DNA of 42,968 nt from a virus. Positions within the stretch are counted from its first letter, which is position 1; the number at the start of each line of letters is the position of its first letter. This document shows, piece by piece, positions 32,349 through 39,243 of this stretch. The notes under the pieces are model-generated. The model was not told the origin of the DNA and did not search any database. It saw only the letters and a list, made by a program, of their open reading frames with translations. The DNA lies in IMG/VR virus record IMGVR_UViG_3300008952_000101, positions 1-42,968 of that record; one strand, 5' to 3'. The translations under genes were made by a program, and so were the position numbers.

Positions 32349-32529
32349 TCTAGTGGCAATAAAATCCAACATGGGAGATGACATGGGAAAAGTATATTGC
32401 ACAGGAATATACTTAGGCACCAGCAACACTTGGAAAGATTGGCATCTTGTGTGCGATATGAAAGGCCGACAAATGAAGTGGGATGAGCCTTTTTGGATAC
32501 TGGAGGTAATCAGTGAGAGCCAAACCTAA
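32335..32529 (+). CDS. MKxGDLV-family protein, 64 aa
   Basis: GTG 32335 gives MKVGDLVAIKSNMG; longer in-frame readings upstream lie inside the previous gene. Strands KVYCTGIYLG, DWHLVCDMKG and WILEVISESQT follow. The 14-nt overlap with the previous gene is the conserved dual-coding junction. Confidence 0.72.
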   Translation: MKVGDLVAIKSNMGDDMGKVYCTGIYLGTSNTWKDWHLVCDMKGRQMKWDEPFWILEVISESQT

Positions 32530-32686
32530 AGTTGGCGATCTTGTAGAGCATTTTCATGGCGCGCGCGGCATCGTTAAAGCCACTCGCGGAATTGACGTGG
32601 AAATTCATTGGATGGGGAGGCGCGCCCTAGTGGGCGACTCTTCATGGCACCGGCGCACTAGTGTCAAAGTGATATCAAGGGCTTAG
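32513..32686 (+). CDS. MKxGDLV-family protein, 57 aa
   Basis: GTG 32513 yields MRAKPKVGDLVEHFHGARG, a variant with three extra residues before KVGD. It continues IVKATRGIDVEIHWMGR and ends SVKVISRA. It contains a GGCGCGCC octamer (32619-32626). It closes the first family block before a strong promoter. Confidence 0.7.
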   Translation: MRAKPKVGDLVEHFHGARGIVKATRGIDVEIHWMGRRALVGDSSWHRRTSVKVISRA

Positions 32687-32715
32687 AAAAAACATGAAAA
32701 AAAACATGAAAAAGC

Positions 32716-32744
32716 TTGACATTTTCTTCAACGTGTGAGATAAT
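32716..32744 (+). promoter_or_regulatory. Early-type promoter, TTGACA-17-GATAAT
   Basis: TTGACA (32716-32721) and GATAAT (32739-32744) are 17 bp apart, with extended TGTGA directly before the -10. It is one of a set with the conserved TGTGAGATAAT box. Confidence 0.85.
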
Positions 32745-32770
32745 TATAATGAACGATGGATGGAGAAAAC

Positions 32771-33418
32771 ATGAATCCTACGATGCTCGAAAGATTGACT
32801 GCTGCTCTTGAAAAGAAACAGCTTCTAACCGATTGGGAACATGGCTTTATTGAGAGTTTGCAAGAGCAATTCAATAAACGTGGAAGGCTCTCTGCGCGTC
32901 AGGTTGAGATCCTTGATCGCATTGAGAGAGAAAAGCTTTCTGAGAGCGCAGTCGCAAAAGCGAAACGCTGGTTCAAAGAGTACAGCGATGAACATCGCCG
33001 CACTGCGCGCATATGCGCCGAATATTATAGGCACACTGGATACTTTCAGACGCTTGTTCACCTCATCCTGAATACAGAAAACCATATCCCCACTGAGAAG
33101 CAGTACAAAAAGATGTGCGAAAACAAGTACGCCAAAAAAGTGCTGGCCGAACATGATGTTGCGCCAAAGTACCCTGTTGGTTCGCTGGTTGAAGTACGCG
33201 CCACTGCTGATTGGTCCCACCGACGCTCCGCAAATGGTATGCCTTGTGTTGTCATTTCATCGGGAGGCACAGTTAAGAGCGCAGCTAAGGGCGCGAAACC
33301 ATACAAGATTTTGCCCTTTGGCTCCGCGAAGCCCATTGATTGCGAAGAGCGACACATAAAAAAGTGCAAGAATCCAAAAAAAGCTAAAAAAGTTGTTGAC
33401 AACGATATACCATTCTGA
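32771..33418 (+). CDS. Unknown 215-aa protein with C-terminal SH3-like segment
   Basis: ATG 32771 has GGAG 7 nt upstream; ATG 32756 is in frame and only 12 nt from the -10. The N-terminal 120 residues are helical (LERLTAALEKKQLLTDWEHG, ARQVEILDRIER). Residues about 140-200 include YPVGSLVEVRATADW, PCVVISSGG and YKILPFGSAKP, echoing the MKxGDLV strands. The C-terminus is Lys-rich and ends DNDIPF. The stop TGA overlaps the next promoter's -10 region. Confidence 0.72.
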   Translation: MNPTMLERLTAALEKKQLLTDWEHGFIESLQEQFNKRGRLSARQVEILDRIEREKLSESAVAKAKRWFKEYSDEHRRTARICAEYYRHTGYFQTLVHLILNTENHIPTEKQYKKMCENKYAKKVLAEHDVAPKYPVGSLVEVRATADWSHRRSANGMPCVVISSGGTVKSAAKGAKPYKILPFGSAKPIDCEERHIKKCKNPKKAKKVVDNDIPF

Positions 33419-33424
33419 TATAAT
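33396..33424 (+). promoter_or_regulatory. Sigma-70 promoter overlapping a gene end
   Basis: TTGACA (33396-33401) and TATAAT (33419-33424) are 17 bp apart. The upstream gene's stop TGA (33416-33418) directly adjoins the -10, forming TGATATAAT. Confidence 0.85.
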
Positions 33425-33457
33425 AGTGGCAGGACTTAAGAAACAAAGGAGAAAAAC

Positions 33458-34159
33458 TTGAGTTGGAACAACACAGTTAGGTGTTCTCATTGTTGGCAAA
33501 ACGGCCACAACAAGGCCGGATGCACAGAATTACGAGAAAAGATGCAAAAACGCATGGATGCTGATCCGGACGACTGGCGCGCCCAAGAATACTTTAGAAA
33601 GAAACAGCGAAGCAGAAGCCGCACGTGTTCTTATTGCAATCATTCCGGGCACAACCGAAAGACATGCAAAGAGTTGCAACATGCAAAGAACGTAACGCGA
33701 GAAAAAGCCGCTGAATGGCGAGTCATGGCATTGGAGCATCTTAGTCGCATCGGCGTTGGTGTTGGGGCGCTCGTAACCTACCAAACTTGGGAAAATGCGC
33801 CAAGACCAGCGATGGTTACAGGGATCGACTGGAATAGTCTAGATCACAGGTATATCCACAGCGGTTGGCACGAAACAAACTCTTTTAGGATCGGCAACTT
33901 GGACAACTCCAATGTTCGGGCGGCTGATTACACCGTGGCTTTGCCAAAAGATGAGACAAACAAGGTGACAGCCGAAAACTACGATCCTTATCGGCCTGTT
34001 GTCATCGTCGGACCTCTTTCAGCGGAGTCGGTGAAAAGCCAAGTTCCAGCGAATTGGCTGACGGGCGAAAGCGCGCTCACTAACATTTTTGACAAGGATA
34101 CCAGACCACACACTGTTAGTGATTGGGTAGAATTCCAGAATTTTTATCAAGAAAAGTAA
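33458..34159 (+). CDS. Protein with two CCHC zinc knuckles and an SH3-like region
   Basis: TTG 33458 follows AAAGGAGAAAAA. Residues 7-23 read VRCSHCWQNGHNKAGC and residues about 53-68 read RTCSYCNHSGHNRKTC. Both are exact CX2CX4HX4C knuckles, best known from retroviral Gag and RNA-binding proteins and uncommon in phages. The remainder has GVGALVTYQTWENAPRPAMV, GIDW, VRAADYTVALP and YRPVVIVGPLS strands. Single-stranded RNA or DNA binding is a reasonable inference. It has its own promoter, so probably early expression. Confidence 0.75.
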   Translation: MSWNNTVRCSHCWQNGHNKAGCTELREKMQKRMDADPDDWRAQEYFRKKQRSRSRTCSYCNHSGHNRKTCKELQHAKNVTREKAAEWRVMALEHLSRIGVGVGALVTYQTWENAPRPAMVTGIDWNSLDHRYIHSGWHETNSFRIGNLDNSNVRAADYTVALPKDETNKVTAENYDPYRPVVIVGPLSAESVKSQVPANWLTGESALTNIFDKDTRPHTVSDWVEFQNFYQEK

Positions 34160-34167
34160 AAAAAACC

Positions 34168-34196
34168 TTGACAGATTGAAGAATCTGTGAGATAAT
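34168..34196 (+). promoter_or_regulatory. Early-type promoter before the MoxR gene
   Basis: TTGACA (34168-34173) and GATAAT (34191-34196) are 17 bp apart, with TGTGA before the -10. The leader contains TATAGAAAC, shared with the promoters at 37345, 40390, 41896 and, shorter, 42254. Confidence 0.87.
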
Positions 34197-34237
34197 TACT
34201 ATAGAAACAATGAGAAAAGCCGGGAGGCACACACAAC

Positions 34238-35299
34238 ATGGCAATTGACTTCAAAACTTTTATCGAAATTGTTCCACACGTAACCACGATTCGCAAGCCT
34301 GTTTTGCTTCGTGGTCGCCATGGCATCGGCAAATCTCAGGTTGTTTATCAGTACGCTGAAAACGCTGATATGCCAGTGGTAGAGCGACGTGCAAGTCAAA
34401 TGACTGAAGGCGATCTGCTCGGCCTCCCCTCTACTGATGGTCAGATCACGTCTTGGAATCCTCCCGATTGGTACAAGGCTGCATGTGATCAGGGCGTTGT
34501 GCTCTTTCTCGATGAGGTTGACCGTGCGACCACTGAGGTCCGTCAAGGTATCTTTGAGTTGACCGATAGCCGCAAGCTGAATGGTCATCACTTGCACCCT
34601 GATACTTTCATCTTTGCTGCTGTCAATGGCGGCGACCATGGCGATCAGTATCAGGTTGGCGAAATGGACCCGGCAGAACTTGATCGTTGGACCGTGTTTG
34701 ACATTGAACCAACCATTGAGGATTGGCTGACTTGGGCAAAAGACAAGGTTGACACGGTTGTTTGGGACTTTATTAACAACAATCACAGTCACTTAGAGCA
34801 CACGAGCGAATTCGAGCCTAACAAGGTATATCCTTCGCGCCGTTCGTGGGAACGCTTGGATTCATGTCTGGTTAGTGCGGATCTTTTGAAAGAGGCTAGC
34901 CCAACACTGTTCAACCTTGCCACTGGGTTCGTTGGTTTCGAGGCGGCTGTCTCTTTCAACGATTACGTTGCAAATTACGACCGTCAGGTCACAATTGAAG
35001 ATGTTTTGGATGCTGGTGCTCTTGACAAAGTGAAAGATTGGGACATCAACCAGCACAACGCTTTGATTGAGAAGATGGAGGCAAAAGACGTCTTCAAAGA
35101 GGATCTGAATAAAACTCGGGTCCAGAACCTCGCGAATTATTTCGTGATTCTACCTTCTGAGGTCGCCATGAAGCTATGGACCGTTCTCGGTCAGGGCAAG
35201 ATGGAGAACACGGTTGCTCTCCATCAGGCCAAAGCTAGCGATGGCAAGTCCGTCAGTGCTCACATGGTTGAAATTCTAACTGGTACTGAGCAGGGCTAG
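34238..35299 (+). CDS. MoxR-family AAA+ ATPase
   Basis: The 353-aa protein has Walker A LLRGRHGIGKSQ (about residues 25-36), TEGDLLGLP, Walker B VVLFLDEVDRA (about residues 87-97), a sensor-1-like FAAVNGGDHGDQY, and an arginine-bearing ELDRWTVFDI. MoxR ATPases work with VWA-domain partners as chaperones that remodel protein complexes; the gene after the terminator encodes such a partner. GGGAGG lies 11 nt before the ATG. Base use here is less AT-rich than at 26-31 kb, hinting at separate acquisition. Confidence 0.85.
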   Translation: MAIDFKTFIEIVPHVTTIRKPVLLRGRHGIGKSQVVYQYAENADMPVVERRASQMTEGDLLGLPSTDGQITSWNPPDWYKAACDQGVVLFLDEVDRATTEVRQGIFELTDSRKLNGHHLHPDTFIFAAVNGGDHGDQYQVGEMDPAELDRWTVFDIEPTIEDWLTWAKDKVDTVVWDFINNNHSHLEHTSEFEPNKVYPSRRSWERLDSCLVSADLLKEASPTLFNLATGFVGFEAAVSFNDYVANYDRQVTIEDVLDAGALDKVKDWDINQHNALIEKMEAKDVFKEDLNKTRVQNLANYFVILPSEVAMKLWTVLGQGKMENTVALHQAKASDGKSVSAHMVEILTGTEQG

Positions 35300-35306
35300 T
35301 AAAAGC

Positions 35307-35349
35307 GCCCTGATGTTGAAAAAAAACAACATCAGGGCATTTTCTTCTT
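35307..35349 (+). terminator. Rho-independent terminator
   Basis: GCCCTGATGTTG (35307-35318) pairs perfectly with CAACATCAGGGC (35327-35338) over an eight-A loop, followed by a T-rich ATTTTCTTCTT. This is the clearest terminator in the window. It separates the MoxR and VWA transcripts, so the two are controlled independently. Confidence 0.92.
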
Positions 35350-35376
35350 GACATTTTACTCAGCCTGTGAGATAAT
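35348..35376 (+). promoter_or_regulatory. Early-type promoter giving a leaderless VWA transcript
   Basis: TTGACA (35348-35353) and GATAAT (35371-35376) are 17 bp apart, with CTGTGA before the -10. The ATG at 35383 begins exactly 7 nt after the -10, where transcription should start. No SD exists. Confidence 0.85.
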
Positions 35377-35382
35377 TATATC

Positions 35383-36600
35383 ATGGTAAACGAAACAAAG
35401 AAAGAATTCAACCTCAACATGCACACGGCGCGCCTTCTTTTTGATGAGCCGTTCTTTGCAGCGTTGAGTCGTCGCATCAACAAGATTGCGACCACTTCAA
35501 TTCCCACAGCCGGTGTTCGTGTGAACCCAGACACAGCGCAGTTTGAGATGGTTTACAACCCTGAGTTCTTTGAGGGACTTGAAGATAATCACCGCACTGG
35601 AGTACTGAAACACGAGTTCTATCATCTTGTTTTTGAGCACGTTACAAGTCGTAAGCCGGATGGTGTTGACCACAGGACTTGGAATTACGCTACGGATCTT
35701 GCAATCAATTCGCATCTTTCTAGCGAACTTCCTGAGACTGCTTTGATTCCCGGCGCAGGTCCGTTTGAAAGTTATCCGTCAGGACTTAGCGCAGAAGCCT
35801 ATTTACTTAAGCTGCAAGAGGATGAACAGTTTCAAGAGGGGAAAGGTAAAGGGGATGCTGGAAATGAGAATACAGAATCTGGCGCGAGTGACGATAGTGC
35901 CGGTGGTGAGCAATTTGATTCTCACGAGGGCTGGGGTGAATCAAATTCTACAACTAGCGAGATCGCTAAGGAAAGACTCAAAGATTACATAAAAAAGGCA
36001 GCCGAAGAAGCGCAGCAAGGTAGCGGTTGGGGTTCTGTACCTGCGGCATGCCGACGCGATATTATGGCGCGCCTTGCCACTTTTGTTGATTGGCGCTCTG
36101 TGCTACGTTATTTCGTAAAGACCTCACAGCGCGCAGCCAAACGCTCTACAGTGCGTAAGATTAATAAGCGTTTTCCTTATGTCCATCCGGGCAAGAAAGT
36201 GAAACGTCAGGCTCGCATTGCAATTAGCATTGATCAGTCTGGATCGGTTTCGGATGGCATGCTTGAAGCCTTCTTTAGCGAGTTGAACAAGCTGGCGAAA
36301 CATGCTACCTTTACCGTTGTTCCGTTTGATACTCGCGTTGAAGAGGCTTTGGTCTATGAGTGGAAAAAGGGCGAGAACCATAAAACTGAGCGAGTTATGT
36401 GCGGAGGCACGGATTTTGATGCTCCAACGGCATATGTCAATAAGAACAACTTTGATGGTCACATCGTTTTGACTGATATGATGGCACCGAAACCAAAGGC
36501 TAGTAATTGCCAGCGTATGTGGATGACTACAAGGGCTTGTGCGGCGCATCCATACTTTAAGACAAATGAACGTGTTATCGCAGTTGACATAAAAGAGTAA
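35383..36600 (+). CDS. Metallopeptidase-like plus VWA-domain protein (DUF2201 type), MoxR partner
   Basis: The 405-aa protein's N-terminal part has LKHEFYHLVFEH with HExxH at residues 77-81 and TWNYATDLAINSHL, as in the putative metallopeptidase domain of DUF2201 proteins. Residues about 150-190 are low-complexity Gly/Ser/Glu. The C-terminal VWA-like domain has RIAISIDQSGSVSDG (MIDAS DxSxS, D284), a TVVPFDTRVEE strand and CGGTDFDAP. Together with the MoxR gene it probably forms an ATP-driven remodelling or metal-insertion complex; the target is unknown. Predicted leaderless mRNA. Confidence 0.82.
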   Translation: MVNETKKEFNLNMHTARLLFDEPFFAALSRRINKIATTSIPTAGVRVNPDTAQFEMVYNPEFFEGLEDNHRTGVLKHEFYHLVFEHVTSRKPDGVDHRTWNYATDLAINSHLSSELPETALIPGAGPFESYPSGLSAEAYLLKLQEDEQFQEGKGKGDAGNENTESGASDDSAGGEQFDSHEGWGESNSTTSEIAKERLKDYIKKAAEEAQQGSGWGSVPAACRRDIMARLATFVDWRSVLRYFVKTSQRAAKRSTVRKINKRFPYVHPGKKVKRQARIAISIDQSGSVSDGMLEAFFSELNKLAKHATFTVVPFDTRVEEALVYEWKKGENHKTERVMCGGTDFDAPTAYVNKNNFDGHIVLTDMMAPKPKASNCQRMWMTTRACAAHPYFKTNERVIAVDIKE

Positions 36601-36617
36601 AAAAGTGAAGTTTTTAC

Positions 36618-36646
36618 TTGACAAAACTGGTTTATTTTGAGATAAT
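36618..36646 (+). promoter_or_regulatory. Early-type promoter, leaderless GTG gene
   Basis: TTGACA (36618-36623) and GATAAT (36641-36646) are 17 bp apart, with TTTTGA before the -10. The GTG at 36653 is exactly 7 nt after the -10. Confidence 0.83.
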
Positions 36647-36652
36647 ATAAGA

Positions 36653-36757
36653 GTGGTAGAAGCAATCGCAATATTTTACTTGGTATTTACAATAGCTTTT
36701 ATAGCTTGCGATGGCTTAAACCTTATGTTTAAAAACCCGAAGAGTGGGAGAAAATAA
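36653..36757 (+). CDS. 34-aa membrane micropeptide
   Basis: GTG 36653 opens VEAIAIFYLVFTIAFIACDG, then LNLMFKNPKSGRK: one transmembrane helix with a basic tail. The TAA stop overlaps the next gene's ATG (TAATG), which argues for real translation and coupling. It is predicted to be translated from a leaderless mRNA. Confidence 0.62.
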   Translation: MVEAIAIFYLVFTIAFIACDGLNLMFKNPKSGRK

Positions 36758-37263
36758 TGCAAGTTAATGATATTCTTATGAAAAAGTGGTGTTTCGGAAT
36801 GGGACGCAGCAAGGTTCGCGAAGAGGCAACAATGGGCGCAAACGGGGAACTTCAAACGTTCCGCACCTATCCCAAGTATCGCACTATTGTTTTCAAGGTT
36901 GAGAAAGCAACAAAGAAGGGCAACCAATGGCATGTTGAGGGAAAACAATATTCTTCTTTGAATGGCAAGCCCAAGACAACTAAGTTGGTGCTCGATGAAA
37001 AGAAAGTGGGCAAGTATAAGTTGTTCAGCGTACCGGGACAGAAGCGCCCATTCTTGCAGATTGAGAACCCCGGCACTCTAACAGAAGAGGGTTTGCCGCC
37101 GGTTGGTAGTCTGATTACTATCAACAAAAAGCATGCCATTGTAACTGCTGTAGGTCGAAATGAGTTGACAGTATTTACAAACAACAAAATGCAAACTATC
37201 ACATGCAAACCGGGCACAATCAAGTGGCACTCGGACAAAATTCTAACCAGCGTTGTTGGTTGA
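36757..37263 (+). CDS. Unknown 168-aa beta-rich protein with SH3-like C-terminus
   Basis: The ATG overlaps the micropeptide stop. The protein begins MQVNDILMKKWCFGMGRSK (compare MQVGDLV). It ends with PPVGSLITINKKHAIVTAVG and ELTVFTNNKMQTITCKPG, again a VGSL-I strand like the MKxGDLV family. The middle is Lys-rich. It may be an enlarged, two-domain relative of the family. Confidence 0.7.
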   Translation: MQVNDILMKKWCFGMGRSKVREEATMGANGELQTFRTYPKYRTIVFKVEKATKKGNQWHVEGKQYSSLNGKPKTTKLVLDEKKVGKYKLFSVPGQKRPFLQIENPGTLTEEGLPPVGSLITINKKHAIVTAVGRNELTVFTNNKMQTITCKPGTIKWHSDKILTSVVG

Positions 37264-37273
37264 GGGAGGAAAA

Positions 37274-37333
37274 GTGTTTGAATTACTGGTACTTGCAGCA
37301 TTATCATATATTTGCTGGAAACTTAACAATTAA
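37274..37333 (+). CDS. 19-aa hydrophobic micropeptide
   Basis: GTG 37274 follows GAGGGAGGAAAA, a very good SD. The peptide is MFELLVLAALSYICWKLNN, long enough for one short membrane helix. The SD is the main support; conservation would have to confirm it. Confidence 0.45.
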   Translation: MFELLVLAALSYICWKLNN

Positions 37334-37344
37334 CTAAAAACTTC

Positions 37345-37373
37345 TTGACAAAACGTTCTCTGTGTGAGATAAT
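37345..37373 (+). promoter_or_regulatory. Early-type promoter with conserved leader
   Basis: TTGACA (37345-37350) and GATAAT (37368-37373) are 17 bp apart, with TGTGTGA before the -10. The leader TATAGAAACTTAGAGAA is the same as that after the 41896 promoter. Confidence 0.88.
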
Positions 37374-37405
37374 ACATATAGAAACTTAGAGAAAGGGCAA
37401 ATAAC

Positions 37406-37573
37406 ATGCAAGCTGGCGATTTAGTGGGACATAGATTTGAAAATGGTTTAGGCGTGATATTGAAAACACCAGAACAAACGAACAACGGTGATTATTTGGT
37501 ACATTTTACAAACGACCGCAAGCCAAGATGGTATAGAGAGAAATACTTGGAGCTAATCAATGTCGCATCCTGA
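37406..37573 (+). CDS. MKxGDLV-family protein, 55 aa
   Basis: It begins MQAGDLVGHRFENG, then LGVILKTPEQTNN, YLVHFTNDRKPRWY and KYLELINVAS. GAAAGGG lies 9 nt upstream. It overlaps the next gene's ATG (37560) by 14 nt. Confidence 0.72.
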   Translation: MQAGDLVGHRFENGLGVILKTPEQTNNGDYLVHFTNDRKPRWYREKYLELINVAS

Positions 37574-37796
37574 AAACAATGAAAAGAACAGGTTCGAACT
37601 AGCCACAAACGTTGTTGACACTTGGTCACTGGAGGATTTACGCGAATATGTGATACGCGAGCTTGAATCCGACTACCGTGCTGACCAATCATATTTTGAA
37701 GAAGAGTTCGACAACTTCGAAGACTCTTTCGAGTGGTCCGAAGAACTTCAGGCAACTATTGAAAAGCCGATTGACACTTCTCACATTGGAGCATAA
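37560..37796 (+). CDS. Acidic 78-aa protein
   Basis: The protein is rich in Glu/Asp and aromatics: WSLEDLREYVIRELESDY, YFEEEFDNFEDSFEWSEEL. Small very acidic phage proteins can be DNA mimics, but nothing specific supports that here. The start is coupled to the upstream family member. Confidence 0.65.
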   Translation: MSHPENNEKNRFELATNVVDTWSLEDLREYVIRELESDYRADQSYFEEEFDNFEDSFEWSEELQATIEKPIDTSHIGA

Positions 37797-37799
37797 ACA

Positions 37800-38183
37800 A
37801 TGGGATACCGATCAGAAGTAGCACTCGCAGTTAGCAAAGACATTATGCCATATTTTCTTGGCGTATTGGCAAAAGAACCAGCGGCGCGCCCCATGATATT
37901 CAAAGGCTGCGACCATCTTGATCAAGATTATAACGGAGAGGGCACATTGCTCGTTGTCTGGCATGAAATAAAATGGTATGACACTTATCCAGAGATCAAG
38001 GCAATTCAGGACTTTATTGAAGGTTGTGAATTGGATGATGCCGAACACATGGGACTCAAAGACATTGAATATCCAAGCGAGCATGTACGATTCGTGCGCC
38101 TCGGTGAGGACTTTGATGACTGTGAGACGAAGGGCACATTGCACGATTGGGATATTGGCATGAGCAGGGCACTGAGCTATTGA
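37800..38183 (+). CDS. Conserved phage protein, MGYRSEVA family
   Basis: The 127-aa product begins MGYRSEVALAVSKDIMPYF, with VVWHEIKWYDTYPEIKAIQD and HVRFVRLGEDFDDCE. I recognise the 'MGYRSxVA...KWY...F.RxGED.DD' pattern from many phage genomes, where its function is unknown. A GGCGCGCC octamer lies at 37883-37890. The end overlaps the next family member (TTGA). Confidence 0.8.
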   Translation: MGYRSEVALAVSKDIMPYFLGVLAKEPAARPMIFKGCDHLDQDYNGEGTLLVVWHEIKWYDTYPEIKAIQDFIEGCELDDAEHMGLKDIEYPSEHVRFVRLGEDFDDCETKGTLHDWDIGMSRALSY

Positions 38184-38377
38184 AAGTCGGTGATTTAGTT
38201 AAAGTTACAGCATCAGGTTTGCGCCCACAAATTGATGGTATTGCATTGATCACAAGAGTGGAAGAACGGAAAGATTCATCAGGTGCTATAGTTCAATATT
38301 GGGCACAAATGGCGGAATCAGGCCACTTGTACTGGTTTCGAGAAGGGCAGATAGAGGTTATAAGTGAAAGTCTGTAA
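38180..38377 (+). CDS. MKxGDLV-family protein, 65 aa
   Basis: TTG 38180 gives MKVGDLVKVTASGL, then IDGIALITRVEER, VQYWAQMAESGHLYWF and GQIEVISESL. The start shares bases with the previous stop (TATTGA), so it depends on translational coupling. Confidence 0.7.
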   Translation: MKVGDLVKVTASGLRPQIDGIALITRVEERKDSSGAIVQYWAQMAESGHLYWFREGQIEVISESL

Positions 38378-38633
38378 AGTAATTATAGTTTTGATAATGG
38401 TTGTTGTTTCTGGGTGTGTTTTTCATGTAGAAGAAGAGCCTATTCCTTGTGGGTATGATGAACAACCTTATTATGAGGTGCCTTTATACTGCGATGTGAA
38501 CCCGTGGACATATAAAGGCGAGTGCTGCACTTGGATAGTACAAGACTACTACAGCGAGTGCATTGAATCATGGTGCTATAATGAATACGTGTGCGGCTGG
38601 ATGGTTAACCAGCGCTCCTGTTATCCCATATAA
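38364..38633 (+). CDS. Cys-rich lipoprotein
   Basis: GTG 38364 lies in the end of the previous gene, in the same AGTGAAAGTC junction used by family members. The product has a signal peptide KVIIVLIMVVVSGC with a clear lipobox (VVSGC), then about 70 residues with ten further cysteines and many Tyr/Trp (ECCTWIVQDYYSECIESWCY). It should be exported and lipid-anchored; disulfides are likely. Early phage lipoproteins such as T5 Llp block superinfection, a plausible role here. Confidence 0.75.
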   Translation: MKVCKVIIVLIMVVVSGCVFHVEEEPIPCGYDEQPYYEVPLYCDVNPWTYKGECCTWIVQDYYSECIESWCYNEYVCGWMVNQRSCYPI

Positions 38634-38648
38634 AACAAAAGAAACTTC

Positions 38649-38677
38649 TTGACAAAACATCGTTTGTGTGAGATAAT
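38649..38677 (+). promoter_or_regulatory. Early-type promoter, leaderless ATG gene
   Basis: TTGACA (38649-38654) and GATAAT (38672-38677) are 17 bp apart, with TGTGTGA before the -10. ATG 38684 lies exactly 7 nt after the -10. Confidence 0.86.
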
Positions 38678-38683
38678 ATAAGC

Positions 38684-38863
38684 ATGAAAGTTAAAAGACT
38701 AGTTGAAGTTCTCACAACGATGGACGTGCCAGCCTCTCGAAAAGAACTTACGCCATCAAACGTACGATGGCTACTTCGAAACCTGCGAGTACGCAACGGG
38801 CAACATCCCGATATTAATGAAACAATTTCAGATCTTAAGGAGATTGCACGTGCAAGTCGGTGA
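38684..38863 (+). CDS. Basic 59-aa helical protein
   Basis: The product is MKVKRLVEVLTTMDVPASRK then NVRWLLRNLRVRNGQ and TISDLKEIARASR. It is helical and could be a small helix-turn-helix (TPSNVRWLLRNL), but is not part of the MKxGDLV family. Its last residues RASR and TGA are encoded by the next gene's start. No SD is present; leaderless. Confidence 0.65.
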   Translation: MKVKRLVEVLTTMDVPASRKELTPSNVRWLLRNLRVRNGQHPDINETISDLKEIARASR

Positions 38864-39038
38864 TTTAGTTGAGCTTTCGGCTTGTGGTAAGAAACTTAAA
38901 AGTTTCAAGGGGTTACATGGGCATCATGGAATTGTGATCAAGCCTTCTTCAAGGTACGGCCTCTATCAAATACATTGGTTTGGAAAGCCTGTTAATTTTA
39001 TGAAACGAAAAGATATAAAACACGTAAAAAACACTTGA
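38850..39038 (+). CDS. MKxGDLV-family protein, 62 aa
   Basis: GTG 38850 (AAGGAG 9 nt upstream) gives MQVGDLVELSACGKK, then HHGIVIKPSSRYG, YQIHWFGKP and RKDIKHVKNT. Its stop TGA (39036-39038) is embedded in the next promoter's TTGACA. Confidence 0.72.
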   Translation: MQVGDLVELSACGKKLKSFKGLHGHHGIVIKPSSRYGLYQIHWFGKPVNFMKRKDIKHVKNT

Positions 39039-39063
39039 CAAACCCGCCAATCTATGAGATAAT
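39035..39063 (+). promoter_or_regulatory. Early-type promoter, leaderless family gene
   Basis: TTGACA (39035-39040) and GATAAT (39058-39063) are 17 bp apart, with CTATGA before the -10. ATG 39070 lies exactly 7 nt after the -10. Confidence 0.85.
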
Positions 39064-39069
39064 ATTAAC

Positions 39070-39243
39070 ATGATACGAGAACTTCAAATTGGAGATTTAA
39101 TTCAGACCAGAATGGGCTGGGTGGGAATTATTGTCGCACAAGACATACAAACCCAAACCGGTCAGCATTGGTGGAGAATTTACAACGCTGCCCAACAACG
39201 ATTCAGAATTGTTGGAGAGTGGGAGTTAGAGCGCATAAAATGA
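39070..39243 (+). CDS. MKxGDLV-family protein, 57 aa
   Basis: It begins MIRELQIGDLIQTRMGWVG, a member with four extra residues, then IIVAQDIQTQT, WWRIYNAAQQRFRI and WELERIK. It is predicted leaderless. It overlaps the next ATG by four bases (ATGA). Confidence 0.72.
   Translation: MIRELQIGDLIQTRMGWVGIIVAQDIQTQTGQHWWRIYNAAQQRFRIVGEWELERIK

Noticed and set aside
34199-34792. 197-aa minus-strand ORF opposite the MoxR gene
   Set aside because: It runs through the MoxR Walker motifs in antisense and has no ribosome site; no other minus-strand gene is supported in the window.
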